From positions 76,595,974 to 76,659,973 of the forward strand of contig CM051025.1 in assembly GCA_027627225.1 (NCBI GenBank): a stretch of 64,000 nucleotides of DNA. Direction: 5' to 3'. The first letter of the stretch is position 1. The number at the start of each line of letters is the position of its first letter. Of the stretch, positions 25,301-35,924 are shown one piece after another. A program made the position numbers and the translations under genes. A model generated the notes under the pieces. The model was given only the letters and a program-made list of their open reading frames with translations, was not told the DNA's origin and did not search any database. The DNA is from Congeria kusceri (Eukaryota; Mollusca; Bivalvia; Myida; Dreissenidae).

Positions 25301-27000
25301 CTTGAATAATTTCACGGTGGTTGAATGCGTTATTTATATCCTTGACCAACATTCATGATTTTCCGATAGCGTGCTTCGGGTTTCGGGTAGAAAATATTAC
25401 ATATGATGTATTATATTTGAAGCAGGGTTTTCAATAGAGCAATAATTTCTACCTATAAAATATTGGAGAGGAAATAGCTTAGTGGTAATATGCTCATCAC
25501 GCCAATATCCTGGTTCGAGTCTCGTCATTTAAAAAAATATTTTGAGCAAAAAGGTAATATTTTGAATGTTAAATTGCATTGTTTAGATACGAAATTAGAT
25601 TTTCTATTTAAATATATTTGTGATGTCTTTTTCTTTTCGCTTTTTCTCTATCTTTCCCGTTTTTTATTATGTTTTAATGATCATTAAAATAAATAATACG
25701 TAACATAAAAATTTAAAAACGAGATTAGATAATCGCTTCTTCGACTTCGTCTGCCGTGTCCGTCTTTGTGGAGTTTTTTATACCATTTTATTCGTGAAAA
25801 TAATGATTCACTATATAAAGCAATGTACAATGATAAAAATGCGTTAGATAAAAACAATATAAAGGATAACTCTCTGGGATACGAACCCGGACCGCTCGGT
25901 TAACAACGATGAACTTCGTCTTTAAACCACTCGGCCATTCTGACTGATGTTCAGTGCAGAATTGCTTATGTCCTTTATCATGTATTGTGCGTATCATAGA
26001 ATGCGAATCATTACTCGTATACGACGGAAAACTGCGACGAAAGTCATATTCTAAAAATAGCACATTCAACCACCGTGAAATTATTCTAATTTGACAGTTC
26101 ACACAAAAAAACGCAATATAGAAGGCTCTGCGACATATAGGCAGACACACTGACAGACACAAAGACAATGTCCACTGGCGAACAACGAGGAAACACTTGA
26201 GGAAATGAATGGACCGTGCTATATTTCCGCCTCGATTTGAAACAATCATTTCACAAGATTGCAATACTACATACATTGTACAAAGCATGTGTATAGATAC
26301 AAGACATTGTATGTCTTTAACATAAGTGCATAACTGTACCCAAACAATTAAAACCATTTTATCCCATGAGAAATACGGTATCCCATAAAGGCTCATGTTA
26401 AATAAGCACATGCGTCACGTTTCGATTTAATCGAACCGATTAGGGTAATACCAGAAAAATATTTGTTTCCTAACAAAACATAGAACAAATGATAACAAAC
26501 ATTTTCCACATGTGAACCGCTGTCAAATACAACTCAGGAACCCTTTGTCTATATGACTGAATTTAGGTCGGTCCTTGCAAGACTTAGTGCTAGATATATG
26601 TGGACCAATAGGACCAAATGTTCTGATTAAGTCATCTTTCTCAGTAAAGAAGTGAATTAGTTATAAACCAATTAAGTAATGTTTGTGTTCTATGTCGAAG
26701 GATAGTACACGTTTTCTTATAACGACCGAATGTTGTTTTGCCCTGACTATCAAAGATGAATAATGTTGGTGCCGTTTGGATTAACATCCCAAATATATTA
26801 ATGTAGACATTATAAAATTGTTAGTACACAAATGTACGCACACACATGACTCACTTAAGGTACAGCTGTTTGGCAACGCTGTTCCTGTCAACACGAACAA
26901 CTTCGTGGCAATACCCATCTCCCTGCCTGCGAGTCCGAACTCGAGCGCCGATCTTGAAGTTGCCAATTCGGAGGTCGTACTCCTCCGCGTCACTCCAACA
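22326..27000 (-). CDS. Gene 2 of the convergent paralogous pair: unknown protein, beta-trefoil-like C-terminal half
   Basis: Seven minus-strand exons in transcript order: 27000-26855, 25168-25054, 24744-24663, 24261-24124, 23651-23569, 22886-22826 and 22477-22326 (stop TAG at 22328-22326). Every boundary is GT/AG and every join keeps frame. Exons 3 and 6 are 82 and 61 nt, exactly as in gene 1. The product parallels gene 1: EEYDLRIGNFKIGARVRTR and SVAKQLYL; EISPQKPVHL; NISSGLEIRDATF; RLVAVKPVAT; then three trefoil-like segments, GTTQYLQLKDNNLISADELD, GGQWLKVEGRTITVG and GQYIAFDIQLGTLVMISKD; the end is EIPVEDGDLDDIDGRCDRLR. Its last-exon acceptor is a normal tttcag. The first intron (1.69 kb) holds two tRNA-like fragments. 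The 5'-most exon with the start codon was not found. Gene 2 looks intact where gene 1 does not, so it may be the functional copy. Confidence 0.8.
25466..25528 (+). repeat. tRNA-like fragment in gene 2 intron 1
   Basis: An A-box-like tagcttagtggtaatatg and a good B box ggttcgagtc lie at tRNA spacing. No acceptor stem is visible. Likely a SINE head or pseudogene. Confidence 0.4.
25877..25955 (-). repeat. tRNA-like (Leu/Ser type) fragment in gene 2 intron 1
   Basis: The minus strand reads ggccgagtggtttaaagacg, the A-box region typical of class II tRNAs, then gggttcgtatccc as B box about 45 nt later. The long spacing suits a Leu or Ser tRNA with a variable arm. The stems are degenerate. A 207-residue frame running over it is not a gene. 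Confidence 0.5.
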
Positions 27001-27090
27001 CTGGCAAATTTAACATATTATAACATATTATAGGCGTCATCAAGGATTACACTATGTACACATTATGGAAGCGTCCCTTAGCCACATTGT

Positions 27091-27230
27091 AATTAGGAGA
27101 TACTAAGTCCTAATTAGGACAAATGAAGTCCTCCTGAGGTGATATGAGGTCTTACCTAGGTGATACTAAGTCCTAATTAGGATATAATAATTTCTAATTA
27201 GGAGATACTAAGTCCTTATTAGGAAATGTG
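27091..27230 (+). repeat. 21-bp minisatellite, block 1
   Basis: About 6.5 copies of a 21-bp unit like gagatactaagtcctaatta. The same unit makes up the larger block at 27790. It begins about 90 bp upstream of gene 2's first visible exon. Confidence 0.85.
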
Positions 27231-27789
27231 TCAGCCCATGAGAACTTTGGCCCAAATGCGGTAACAGGGCGAACATGAGTTATTGACAGTTTTGATTACA
27301 CTAATGTGTGTAGAAACTGGAAATGGCATCCTTTATTCTCAGTCATGCGTTTAAGCAAGAATGAGCAGTTTAAGTAACACCGCCATAACGATAAATGTTC
27401 ACATTTCACACAGATTTTAATGTTTGTCATGCATACAATACAAAACCTAGCATGGTGATGACAAGTTATTTATATTATATATATATACTGGACTGCCTTT
27501 TCCAAATAACAAACTGAATGTACAAATGTTTCGGACAAAAAAAATAATAATAAAGAGATGGTTGCTATGACAACCAAACAAGCAATCCTAGCAAAAATTA
27601 TAATTTTTCTACAAATAACCTAATAAATAACATTTTTCGTTGACGGTATTCAAGATTTAGCAATTATTTCAAATATCTTAATCATAATCCTGACTTTCTC
27701 ATAAAAATCACGTGCCTCAACTTTGACGTCAATTTTCTCGAAATGAAGCAGGCCGCAATTGGGATAAAAAGCTCATGGGCTGCTATTAA

Positions 27790-28115
27790 ATATGAAGTCC
27801 TACTTAGGAGATATGAAGTCCTACTTAGAAGAGACTAAGTCCTTATTAGGAGATATAAATTCCTACTTAGGAGATATGAAGTCCTTCTTAGAAGATACTA
27901 AGTCCTTATTAGGAAATATGAAGTCCTACTTAGGAGATATGAAGTCCTATGTGAGGCATACTAAGTCCTTATACCGAAATAAGAAGTCGTTTTTAGAAGA
28001 TATGAAGTCCTACCTAGGGCATGTTAAGTCCGAATTAGGAAATATGAAGTCCTACTTAGGAGATGTGAAGTCCAACTTAGGTGATACTAAGTCCTTATTA
28101 GGAAATATGAATTCT
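27790..28115 (+). repeat. 21-bp minisatellite, block 2
   Basis: About 15 copies of gagatatgaagtcctactta variants. As the unit is a multiple of three, it keeps an open frame encoding heptads such as GDMKSYL and EDTKSLL. The frame continues only 9 residues past the array and has no splice sites or non-repeat domain, so I treat it as non-coding. Confidence 0.85.
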
Positions 28116-30517
28116 GAAAAGAGGGTATTAATCTCTCAATAACAAAATATCAACGTGAAGTCACAGTCAGCACTGAAGATTCGAACGGTATTTCGGTCAC
28201 TTACATGCGTTTGAAACGTGAATGCAATATAGAAACACAACGATTCAGGCAAACCTATAGTATTAAATCATGTTCAAAGGGACAGTTTCACAGTTTTTGG
28301 CTGTAAAAAAAAAAAAAGTTATCTAAAACTGACTTTTACCTGTTCTGTAATACATTCATTGTTCATATTTCAACATTTTGATAGCACATTGCTTGCGCAA
28401 AGTTAAACATTTGACGAATATCTGTTATTTTTCGAGAAAAATTTGCTACCTGATAGACATACCCTAGTAATCTTTTACACAAAAAGGCATAATAAATATA
28501 TATTTAAAAAAAAAAAACAGAAAAAAAGAGTTGGTAGATTCTACAAATGTCTGTTCTAAAATTACATTTTAGAGAATTATTTTTTCAGCTCCAATCTGTG
28601 AAACCTTCCCTTTAAGTTTGCTAAGTATAAATATAAATCAAGTTTTAGAGATGGCCATACTTAAATAACTAGGCCTCTATGGATAAATCAAATTTTAACA
28701 TTTTCTTTATTTTTTCATTTTGCAACTTAAATATTTTGAAGAATTATTTTAAGCTTAAAGGTATATTTAGCATATAAATGCATCTAAATTATAAGAAGGT
28801 CACTATATAGACCTATTTTACAGTTAGGCAAGCATGACCTTTTAAATGTAACCCAGTATGGAAAGTGAAGTAAGACTTGGGTTCCCGGGCATATAAATAT
28901 AGATACCAAGCAGTCCATTGATGTATAATTGAGACAAAAACCCATGATGTATTTTCTATTAATCAATTAAAGCCTCCAAATCCATTTAAGTGCGCGAATA
29001 TTAAATAACAACTTAATTTTATTCTGTCTGGATATACATTGAAACACATAGTGTGCTGTGCATACCATAATATTTATGTGGTTAACATTTTAAAGTTTTT
29101 AATATGTTATTGTGCATAATGTATGTTGCAAAACAAAACGTATATTTTCCCCAAAAAGTATTTTTAAGCATATCGGATAACGATACATTTTTGGTTCTGA
29201 CTCATGGTTTCCTAGATGAACAATATTAATTTTCTGTCTCTGTGTTTCGATAAACTGACTTGAATTAAATTCCGGATGGCTTACAAATAAATTGTTTCTT
29301 ATATGCCACAAGGATAAAACATAAACTGTTATATATAAATATGGTTATTTTCGCAACAACCATTGTATTTGTGGTTGATATTTTTTGTTAATTTATAGTT
29401 ACCTTGGACTGTTTCAATTCCGTCCGTATAACAATGAAATCACCCAAGAAAGCAATTGAATTTAACAGAGAAAATATATCAGCCAAATAAGAACAAGAAA
29501 TTCTATATTTTAAGATAATGTCTGGGATGGATAGGGATTGTTTATACATAGTCATCATAAATATCATAGCTGATAGTTTTGACCTCAAAGTTGAATTGAC
29601 ATTGTAGAAATGCAATTAAAATAAAAAGATCTTAAAATAGTGACTTACCGTCCAATGACATTTAAAATTCCGCATTGTGTTGGATTTCAACACCGGCAAG
29701 TATGTAAAACTTCTAGTATTAAAGTTTACTGTTTAAAATATTTGCACTATTTAAATATTCAGCGTCAATACTCCGCTTGATATAGAGAGATATTGGGTAT
29801 TTCCGTTGCTAATTTTAGAAATGAAATAACGTGTATGGGAGGCCGTTGATTTAAAACTACCGGTTGTACAGTACTATTGGCATTATTAAGTGCGTAATAT
29901 GTTCGGTTGATACAGTAATCACACGGTAATCTGTGTGGTTAATTTGACAGCGATTCAGAGTCTATGTATGACGTGTTCGTAATGAAAGAAAGTTACCCAA
30001 CACGTAACGGTGAATGTTGTTCAATTTCAAAAGGGTCGTTCAGTTACAACGCAAAATGATGCAATGAAAACAAAACTGCTTGTCTATATATAAACATTTG
30101 AATTATTTTCACATTCAATATTGTTTTACTTTGGGGAATTTTTATACGAAACCCTAATGTCCAGTTTCATCATGCATGCATTCGCGCTATTGCAATGTGT
30201 CATTTTGAATAAATAAATAAATACAACTTTGTACTATTGCACATTTACATGACAAATCAAAACAATGTAGCACTGAATGTATCATTTAAGATAGTTTATG
30301 TGATTAGATATTCGTTCTGATGATACATGATACAACTACAATTTTCTGAAAATGAAAACAACTAAAATAGTGTTTACTTGTGAAGACATTGAAATGGCTA
30401 TAGCTCTATAAAGCATAGTTGGGTATCATTTTAAACTACCGTAATTACCCTAGGTATGTGTATTCGTTGTACATCAACAACAAACCGACTTATTAATAAA
30501 TTAGCAATTGCTTACGG
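28116..30517. other. Unassigned AT-rich sequence
   Basis: Contains poly-A/T tracts (28304, 28510) and a dispersed-repeat scrap near 28275. No supportable gene. If gene 2 has a further upstream exon it should lie here or beyond, but I could not identify it. Confidence 0.35.
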
Positions 30518-30675
30518 ACGTTATTTTCACCCGATCCTGTTTTGTTAGCTGCTACTAGTACAAAGTTATTAGATATATTAGTCCGCTACTAGCGCTAACA
30601 AAAGGAGCCGTTATAACTACGGTAAATTTCTGTTAGTGCTACTAACACCAACAAAAGATGGTATCGCTAACAAAA
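30518..30675 (+). repeat. Dispersed repeat, copy 1 of an inverted pair
   Basis: Reads ttttcacccgatcctgtttt, then gttagctgctactagtacaa, agttattagatatattagtc and cgctactagcgctaacaaaa. The reverse complement of 59119-59275 matches it closely over about 150 bp. The motif gctaacaaaag or its relatives recurs several times within the unit. Confidence 0.8.
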
Positions 30676-31923
30676 GATTTCTATTAGCTGCTCCACTGAA
30701 TGGAAAATACCAAGATAGTTCAGCCAATGAATAAATCTACCAACAGACCCGGATATTAGACGTTCAACAGGACGCCATCTTTGAATATCGTAGTGAGCGA
30801 GCGTACACACACCTGACCTGTGTAAACCCACGCTAAGGATGATGGGAACGCACTACTTTAAACATGGCGTGAAGAAGATGAGGATCACATGAGTGAAAAA
30901 GGTAAAAAAGGAAAACATATGAATTTATCTATCACGTGTGATCTGCACTCCAGATATTGTTTATTTATTCGTTAATTGTAGCTTGTTTTCAAATATTTAT
31001 ATGTAATTCTGAAGAATATTTGGAGAAACGCCTCTATGTGAGGTATCAGGTTGTTTCGCTCCCAACCAGTGTCGACCTTGGGCTTGGTTAGTAGTAGTTA
31101 AATTCTCCCTTGGTAGTTTCGCCCCCTGAACGTTATATTGAGTAATGTTTGTATTATGTTACTATTATTATTAATAAAAGATCATCCGCCCGCCATACCT
31201 CAATATATCAATGAGTCACTGATTTAGTTAAAATGTTTAACAATAAATTACATTAATTAGATAAGACAATAAAAACTATGTTATTTAGAGAATTTTTTTA
31301 TTCGTCTCCTTGGCTTATTTAGATGTATTTTTTTCAGAAATACAATTGCAAATGTATATCTGTTGTAACATATCTCATATCATGTTTGAATGTTAACATT
31401 GAATAAATGATAGTGATAATAAATATACAAAATGCCTTGTCTACTCTAAATATTATAAATATCAAATAAAATACTTGTCTTATCAACTTGACATTTTGCA
31501 CTAAAATAATTTCAAAGTGCAAAAGTCATGAAACTTAACAAAATAAAATATTTCACCATTATTTGGTAATTATAGATAAACTGTAAAAAACAAAAATTGC
31601 TCATATCTTTTTTTCATGTACAAGGAAATAAAAAATGGATTGATAACTAAAACATTCCTGTGTGTTGTTTCTTTTACAGTAAATTTTAATGTGTAAATGT
31701 CAGTTTACAGTGTTTAATGTGCCAGACAAATGAAACTGAGTGTGTTATATGTTCGATGCGCATATATTACCATGTTGTGTTCATGTATATATGTTATCAT
31801 GTTGATTCGCCAATACATTCGCATAAACCCGACAGCTTCGATTACTGGATACATAGGACCTTTCATGACTATTCAGCACTTGATTATCCTGTAATATAAC
31901 ATACAACGTTTCTTATCCGGCAG
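30676..31923. other. Unassigned AT-rich sequence
   Basis: The tail end (31865-31922) is the intron end copied again before the second FNIII-like exon. Nothing else is recognised. Confidence 0.35.
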
Positions 31924-32101
31924 GTGCCAAAGTTTGAGATCTACGACCTCCAGTACCAGTGCAATTTTCTGATCCGTGTGAGTGGTGTGACACGGAAGGG
32001 CGTACAGAGCAAGCCGACGGAGGTGAGGCTCCGCACCCCAGTCTGTGAGATGATGCCGGTGCAAGGGAACAGTGTGCCACCAGAGTGCCCCCAACAGTCA
32101 G
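31924..32101 (+). CDS. FNIII-like exon of an unidentified extracellular protein
   Basis: A 178-nt exon lies between a good acceptor (tcttatccggcag) and donor (gtgagc). It encodes VPKFEIYDLQYQCNFLIRVS, GVTRKGVQSKPTEVRLRTPV and a tail with CEMMPVQGNSVPPECPQQ. The pattern L-x-Y-x-C-x-F-x-I-x-V-x-G-V-T-x-x-G-x-x-S is the C-strand to G-strand half of a fibronectin type III domain, a beta-sandwich used in cell-surface and matrix proteins. The RTPVC ending reminded me of anosmin-like FNIII domains, but that is weak. The exon ends in phase 1. I could not chain it to the downstream exon candidates, so the rest of the gene is unresolved. A second, truncated copy lies 545 bp downstream. Confidence 0.55.
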
Positions 32102-32317
32102 GTGAGCTGGCGAATTTGATATTCTATCATGAATATGTCAGTGTAATTCGTACGTGTTCAATATGTCCCAGACAGTCATGTTAAGTGGCAAACTAACCTG
32201 TATATGTCAGTGTAATTTGTCTTAAACATTTTGGTTAGGTCCCTGCCCCACCATCCACAGTCAGGTGAGCTGGTGAACTGCAGATGGATGTTTTGTCTGT
32301 CAGGAAAATGACATTAT

Positions 32318-32401
32318 CTCTACTGCCATTCTCCCCCTACCTCTGATTCAAGTAGGGCAGTTGTCAGTAACTGGCATTAGTATGTGCACTTTCTATGTGC
32401 A
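32318..32401 (+). repeat. SINE fragment (body only)
   Basis: The stretch ctacctctgattcaagtagg, gcagttgtcagtaactggca and tatgtgcact matches the body of the complete SINE at 46712-47007 (its part 46825-46891) with few differences. No tRNA head is present. It sits between the two copies of the FNIII-like exon. Confidence 0.75.
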
Positions 32402-32408
32402 CAGTGCC

Positions 32409-32590
32409 CATGACTATTCAACTCGTGATTATCCTGTAATATAATGTACAGTGTTTCTTATCTGGCAGGTGCCAAGGTTTGAGATCTACGACCTCCAGTT
32501 CCAGTGCCATTTTCTGATCCGTGTGAGCGGTGTGACGCAGAAGGGCGTGCAGAGCAAGCCGGCGGAGGTGAGGCTCAGCACCCTGGTCTG
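32409..32590 (+). pseudogene. Second, truncated copy of the FNIII-like exon with its intron end
   Basis: The preceding intron end (gattatcctgtaatataa...tggcag) and the exon are copied at an offset of 545 bp. The exon reads VPRFEIYDLQFQCHFLIRVS then GVTQKGVQSKPAEVRLSTLV, with mostly conservative changes. Similarity stops after gtctgtgg, before the donor, and the frame runs on with unrelated sequence to a stop at 32718. It has an acceptor but no equivalent donor, so it is either a dead exon or an alternative terminal exon. Confidence 0.6.
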
Positions 32591-34224
32591 TGGAAAAACT
32601 GACAATAGTTCTGCCAAAATTTTTTTTGTCGCAGCAAATAATACACTTACCATGTTTGTATCAAAATTGTGTCCATTACGATCATCTACATATTTAGTTT
32701 ATTCAGCTGTGAAAGTTTGAACCAAATCCACCCAGCCTTTAAAGAGGAATTGAGCACATAAGCTGCGGGACATAAGGACAAGTGTAATTCCTATAATTCA
32801 TGGGGGCATAAAAATTAAGTACCATACTTAAATCCACTAAGAGAGTACAGTTACTTGAAATAACTATCAATTTATTTATAGGTCCATAGGACCAATTTTC
32901 ATTAAAACAAATGCAGTGATGTTTTTTTTATTTACTTAAGAAAGTCTTGACCACTGACAAATAATCAACTTATTTGTTATTATTGTTTCTTTTCATTTTT
33001 TACTGAATTTGCCTTAATACAAACATTGTGGCGTTCATTCATACTTGTTATTCCAAGAAATAACTGATACTTGGTTAAAGTTATAACACACCAAGGTAAG
33101 AAAAGTGCAGTAACAACTTATTTCTCCTGTGTTATGGTATTTTTTCCACTATTTTTGTATAAAATGCTGATATTACAAGCTATAATTCTTATAAATCATT
33201 AAAAGACAAAAATTTCTTTTTGGTGTGTTGTCTATAACAAAAATACAGGAATTTCCAATTCAACTGATGCTGTAATAACTTTTGTTGAGTGTTTATTATG
33301 GAATAATCAATGTTTAGAAATAGATGTCTTAAAACTTAGCTATTAAATTACAGGTTTTTAGCTAATCATTTTCAGAATTTACAATCTTGAGACATTGTGA
33401 ATGGGTCATTGTTATTTGTGCTTTACATTTACCTTAATTGTGGCTGACATTTTAAAATTGTGAATAATAATACTAATAGTGTTAAAATATTCCTTCTATT
33501 TAACAGAGTATTCATGTTTTAGTATGTTCTCTTAGTTTTTCATTGATTTTCCAATTAGGCACTGATGCAGACCCTCAACTTGTTTCATCCAACCTTTATT
33601 TACATTATTGATGTTGTGAATCTTGTATTTTTATTATTGTATTAAGTTAACTTATATTATGATGTTATTAGGTATTCGTTTTGCTGCTCTGTATTTTTGT
33701 TTAGAATATATTATAAAATTAAATGTGTTTCAAATGCTATTGTTGTGTTCTTGCTTTTTTACCAATAATGTTAAAAAATGATAAGAATTACTTTTGGAAT
33801 TTTATACAGTTAACAAAATAAATCACAATGAAGATGGTGGAGGTGGAAGTTGTGCTGGTAGTGGTGGTGGTGCTGGTGATGATCTGAGGATGATGTTAAT
33901 GGTTCTGAAAACTGTGATATTGCCAAAAACTTAACTTCTGTGCACTTCGAGACAAGCTGAGAAAAGGTGTTTAATGGTCCGTCGTCTAAGATTCTTGTTC
34001 CTGCACAATTATGGAAAAATATCAAACCTTACAGCCATCCATTTTAAAGTCTGTTTCATGGGTAAGAATCAGTACTGATGTCTATTTTGAGTGGTAATGA
34101 GATCTTGCCTTTTGTGGTTCGAACACTAGAACTCAAGCTTACAAAAAAACAACACTGGGAACACCCCTGATTGTAATTTTGAGGAGCTATTTAGAATGTA
34201 AACAATTAGTGCACGTGCACTTAC
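32591..34224. other. Unassigned AT-rich sequence
   Basis: A ggtggt-rich run at 33832-33880 is a simple repeat. No exon supported. Confidence 0.35.
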
Positions 34225-34752
34225 CATTCAAGGATCATGTGTGCTTCATCTATTGCAATGCATGAAATAATTTCATCTCTTTCTAATGCACTTAATAGAG
34301 AGGTTCCACTTGAAGTGCTCAGAAGTGCTTCTGGATGGGCATATACCAATGTTTATTTTCCTTTGATAATGTCATCCACAGGCACATCAACAATACTTTG
34401 AGCATCCGCGTCTTCCTCGTCAAAACTGTCTTCAACTTCGGCTGGGGTCTGACCACTTCGACAGTTATAGTCCAACAACACGCGCTTATTTCTGTTTCCT
34501 CATAGAGTTTATTTGATCCATCATTATACTATTTAACGGAGTCAATATTAGACACACAGATGATTTTCTGTTGTATTTTGCTTTCAATGCAAATGGGGCC
34601 ACTTGAAAGATTAAACTCTTTACATACCCAGTGGGCAAAATAGCCATTATATCACGTTTGTCCAAAACATACCTCAGACATTCCGTCTGACACTCTTTAA
34701 GTGGATCTACAAACCCAATTTCCTTCGACACACGTTCTATCAATTCGTCCAT
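34225..34752 (-). pseudogene. RecQ-like DNA helicase N-terminal fragment, disrupted
   Basis: The minus strand encodes the start of a superfamily 2 RecQ-type helicase (an ATP-driven DNA unwinding enzyme). It shows PLKECQTECLRYVL (helicase start), Walker A region ILPTGYVKSLIFQ at residues 38-50, motif Ia-like LTPLNSIMMDQ, then after a frame change YAHPEALLS and the DEAH box AIDEAHMILEW, followed by a good donor gtaagt. Three defects: Walker A has Val where the family has the second Gly (GxVKS instead of GxGKS); the frame breaks after MRKQK; and a TAA interrupts IIKGK-TLVYAHPE. Later helicase motifs are absent downstream. It is a decayed copy, possibly retaining one exon boundary. Confidence 0.75.
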
Positions 34753-35924
34753 GCTGCTCGATTAAAACCGAAAGTGAAAGTACATACTACAAAGTCAGTC
34801 ATAATATTAATTTGATTCATTGGATTCTCAAGGTTAATACCAATATTAATCAGATGAAGTATTTACAATTACTTTATAATGATATAGTATGATTATAATA
34901 CGGATTTATACAAAATCGCCATTCCTCCGCGGACTTCTTTACGTCGGACTCATAATGCCTCCAAATGGAGGTGAGTAAAGTGTCGTAGTATAGTGGTAAT
35001 AACGCAGTCACGTTACCATCTATTTATAGTATGAGTGAGCGAGTCATCTTGCTCGAAATATTTAAAAAAAAAATCGGTTAGACTTTTTATTTGTGATCAG
35101 CGCAATGTATACTGTTTATACCTATACAGACATAAGCAAATGTTTCGTAGGCCATCTAATTAGTAGTTTAATATTTCGATGATTTTTACCCATAACTTAA
35201 GTTGACCTAGATACTGAAATTTGACAATCTTAACATGCTTAATACCCAGCTACTGATAGAAACAATGCTCCAAGAAAAACAAGGAATGTTAAATCAGTAA
35301 GGAATAGTTACTTCATTTATGATAGATGCTTGATGGACTCGTTTTCGATCCTGTATGATCCTTTTTCGCACCAAGACATTTCGTTCCAACAGGCAACATA
35401 CCTGGACGCTATTATAACTTATAACAATGGATACAAGGGATTGTACTATTGTTAAAACCATTAAAAATGACGGATTAACACCTCTTACTTACACTACAGA
35501 CAGTGTATTAGATTAAATTTGAGTTGAAGAATTCTTGCATTCTTTCCTTAATTGTCCTTTTTCCACAAATTGTCCGTTTTCATTGTCTGTAACCAAATTC
35601 ACTTGTCTGTTTATGCACTGTGACAATGTGGGCAATTGATTTCTCAAACCCTGATTTTAATATATACTCAGTTATAATCATATAATATGATTTATGCATT
35701 AATTTCTAAAATCATTTTAAAAATGTATAATTTTATGTTATAAATTAGTTAAAATATTCCTTGTCTTATTTCCTTTTTTGTACCACTATAAAGTATTTGT
35801 TTGCATCTTACATAATTAAAAGTATTATATGATAAATAAAATGCATTTGAAATGGCACTCTCTAATTATTTTATAAATAACATTACAGAAAACAAAATAC
35901 AAAAATAAATAGTTTTAGTTTTTA
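34753..35924. other. Unassigned AT-rich sequence
   Basis: No splice-flanked exon or recognisable repeat. Confidence 0.35.

Noticed and set aside
25788..26411. 207-residue open frame on minus
   Set aside because: It runs through a tRNA-like fragment inside an intron of gene 2, has low-complexity composition and no domain. Chance frame.
27792..28142. 116-residue heptad-repeat protein
   Set aside because: Entirely minisatellite-derived, no promoter, splice or non-repeat domain.
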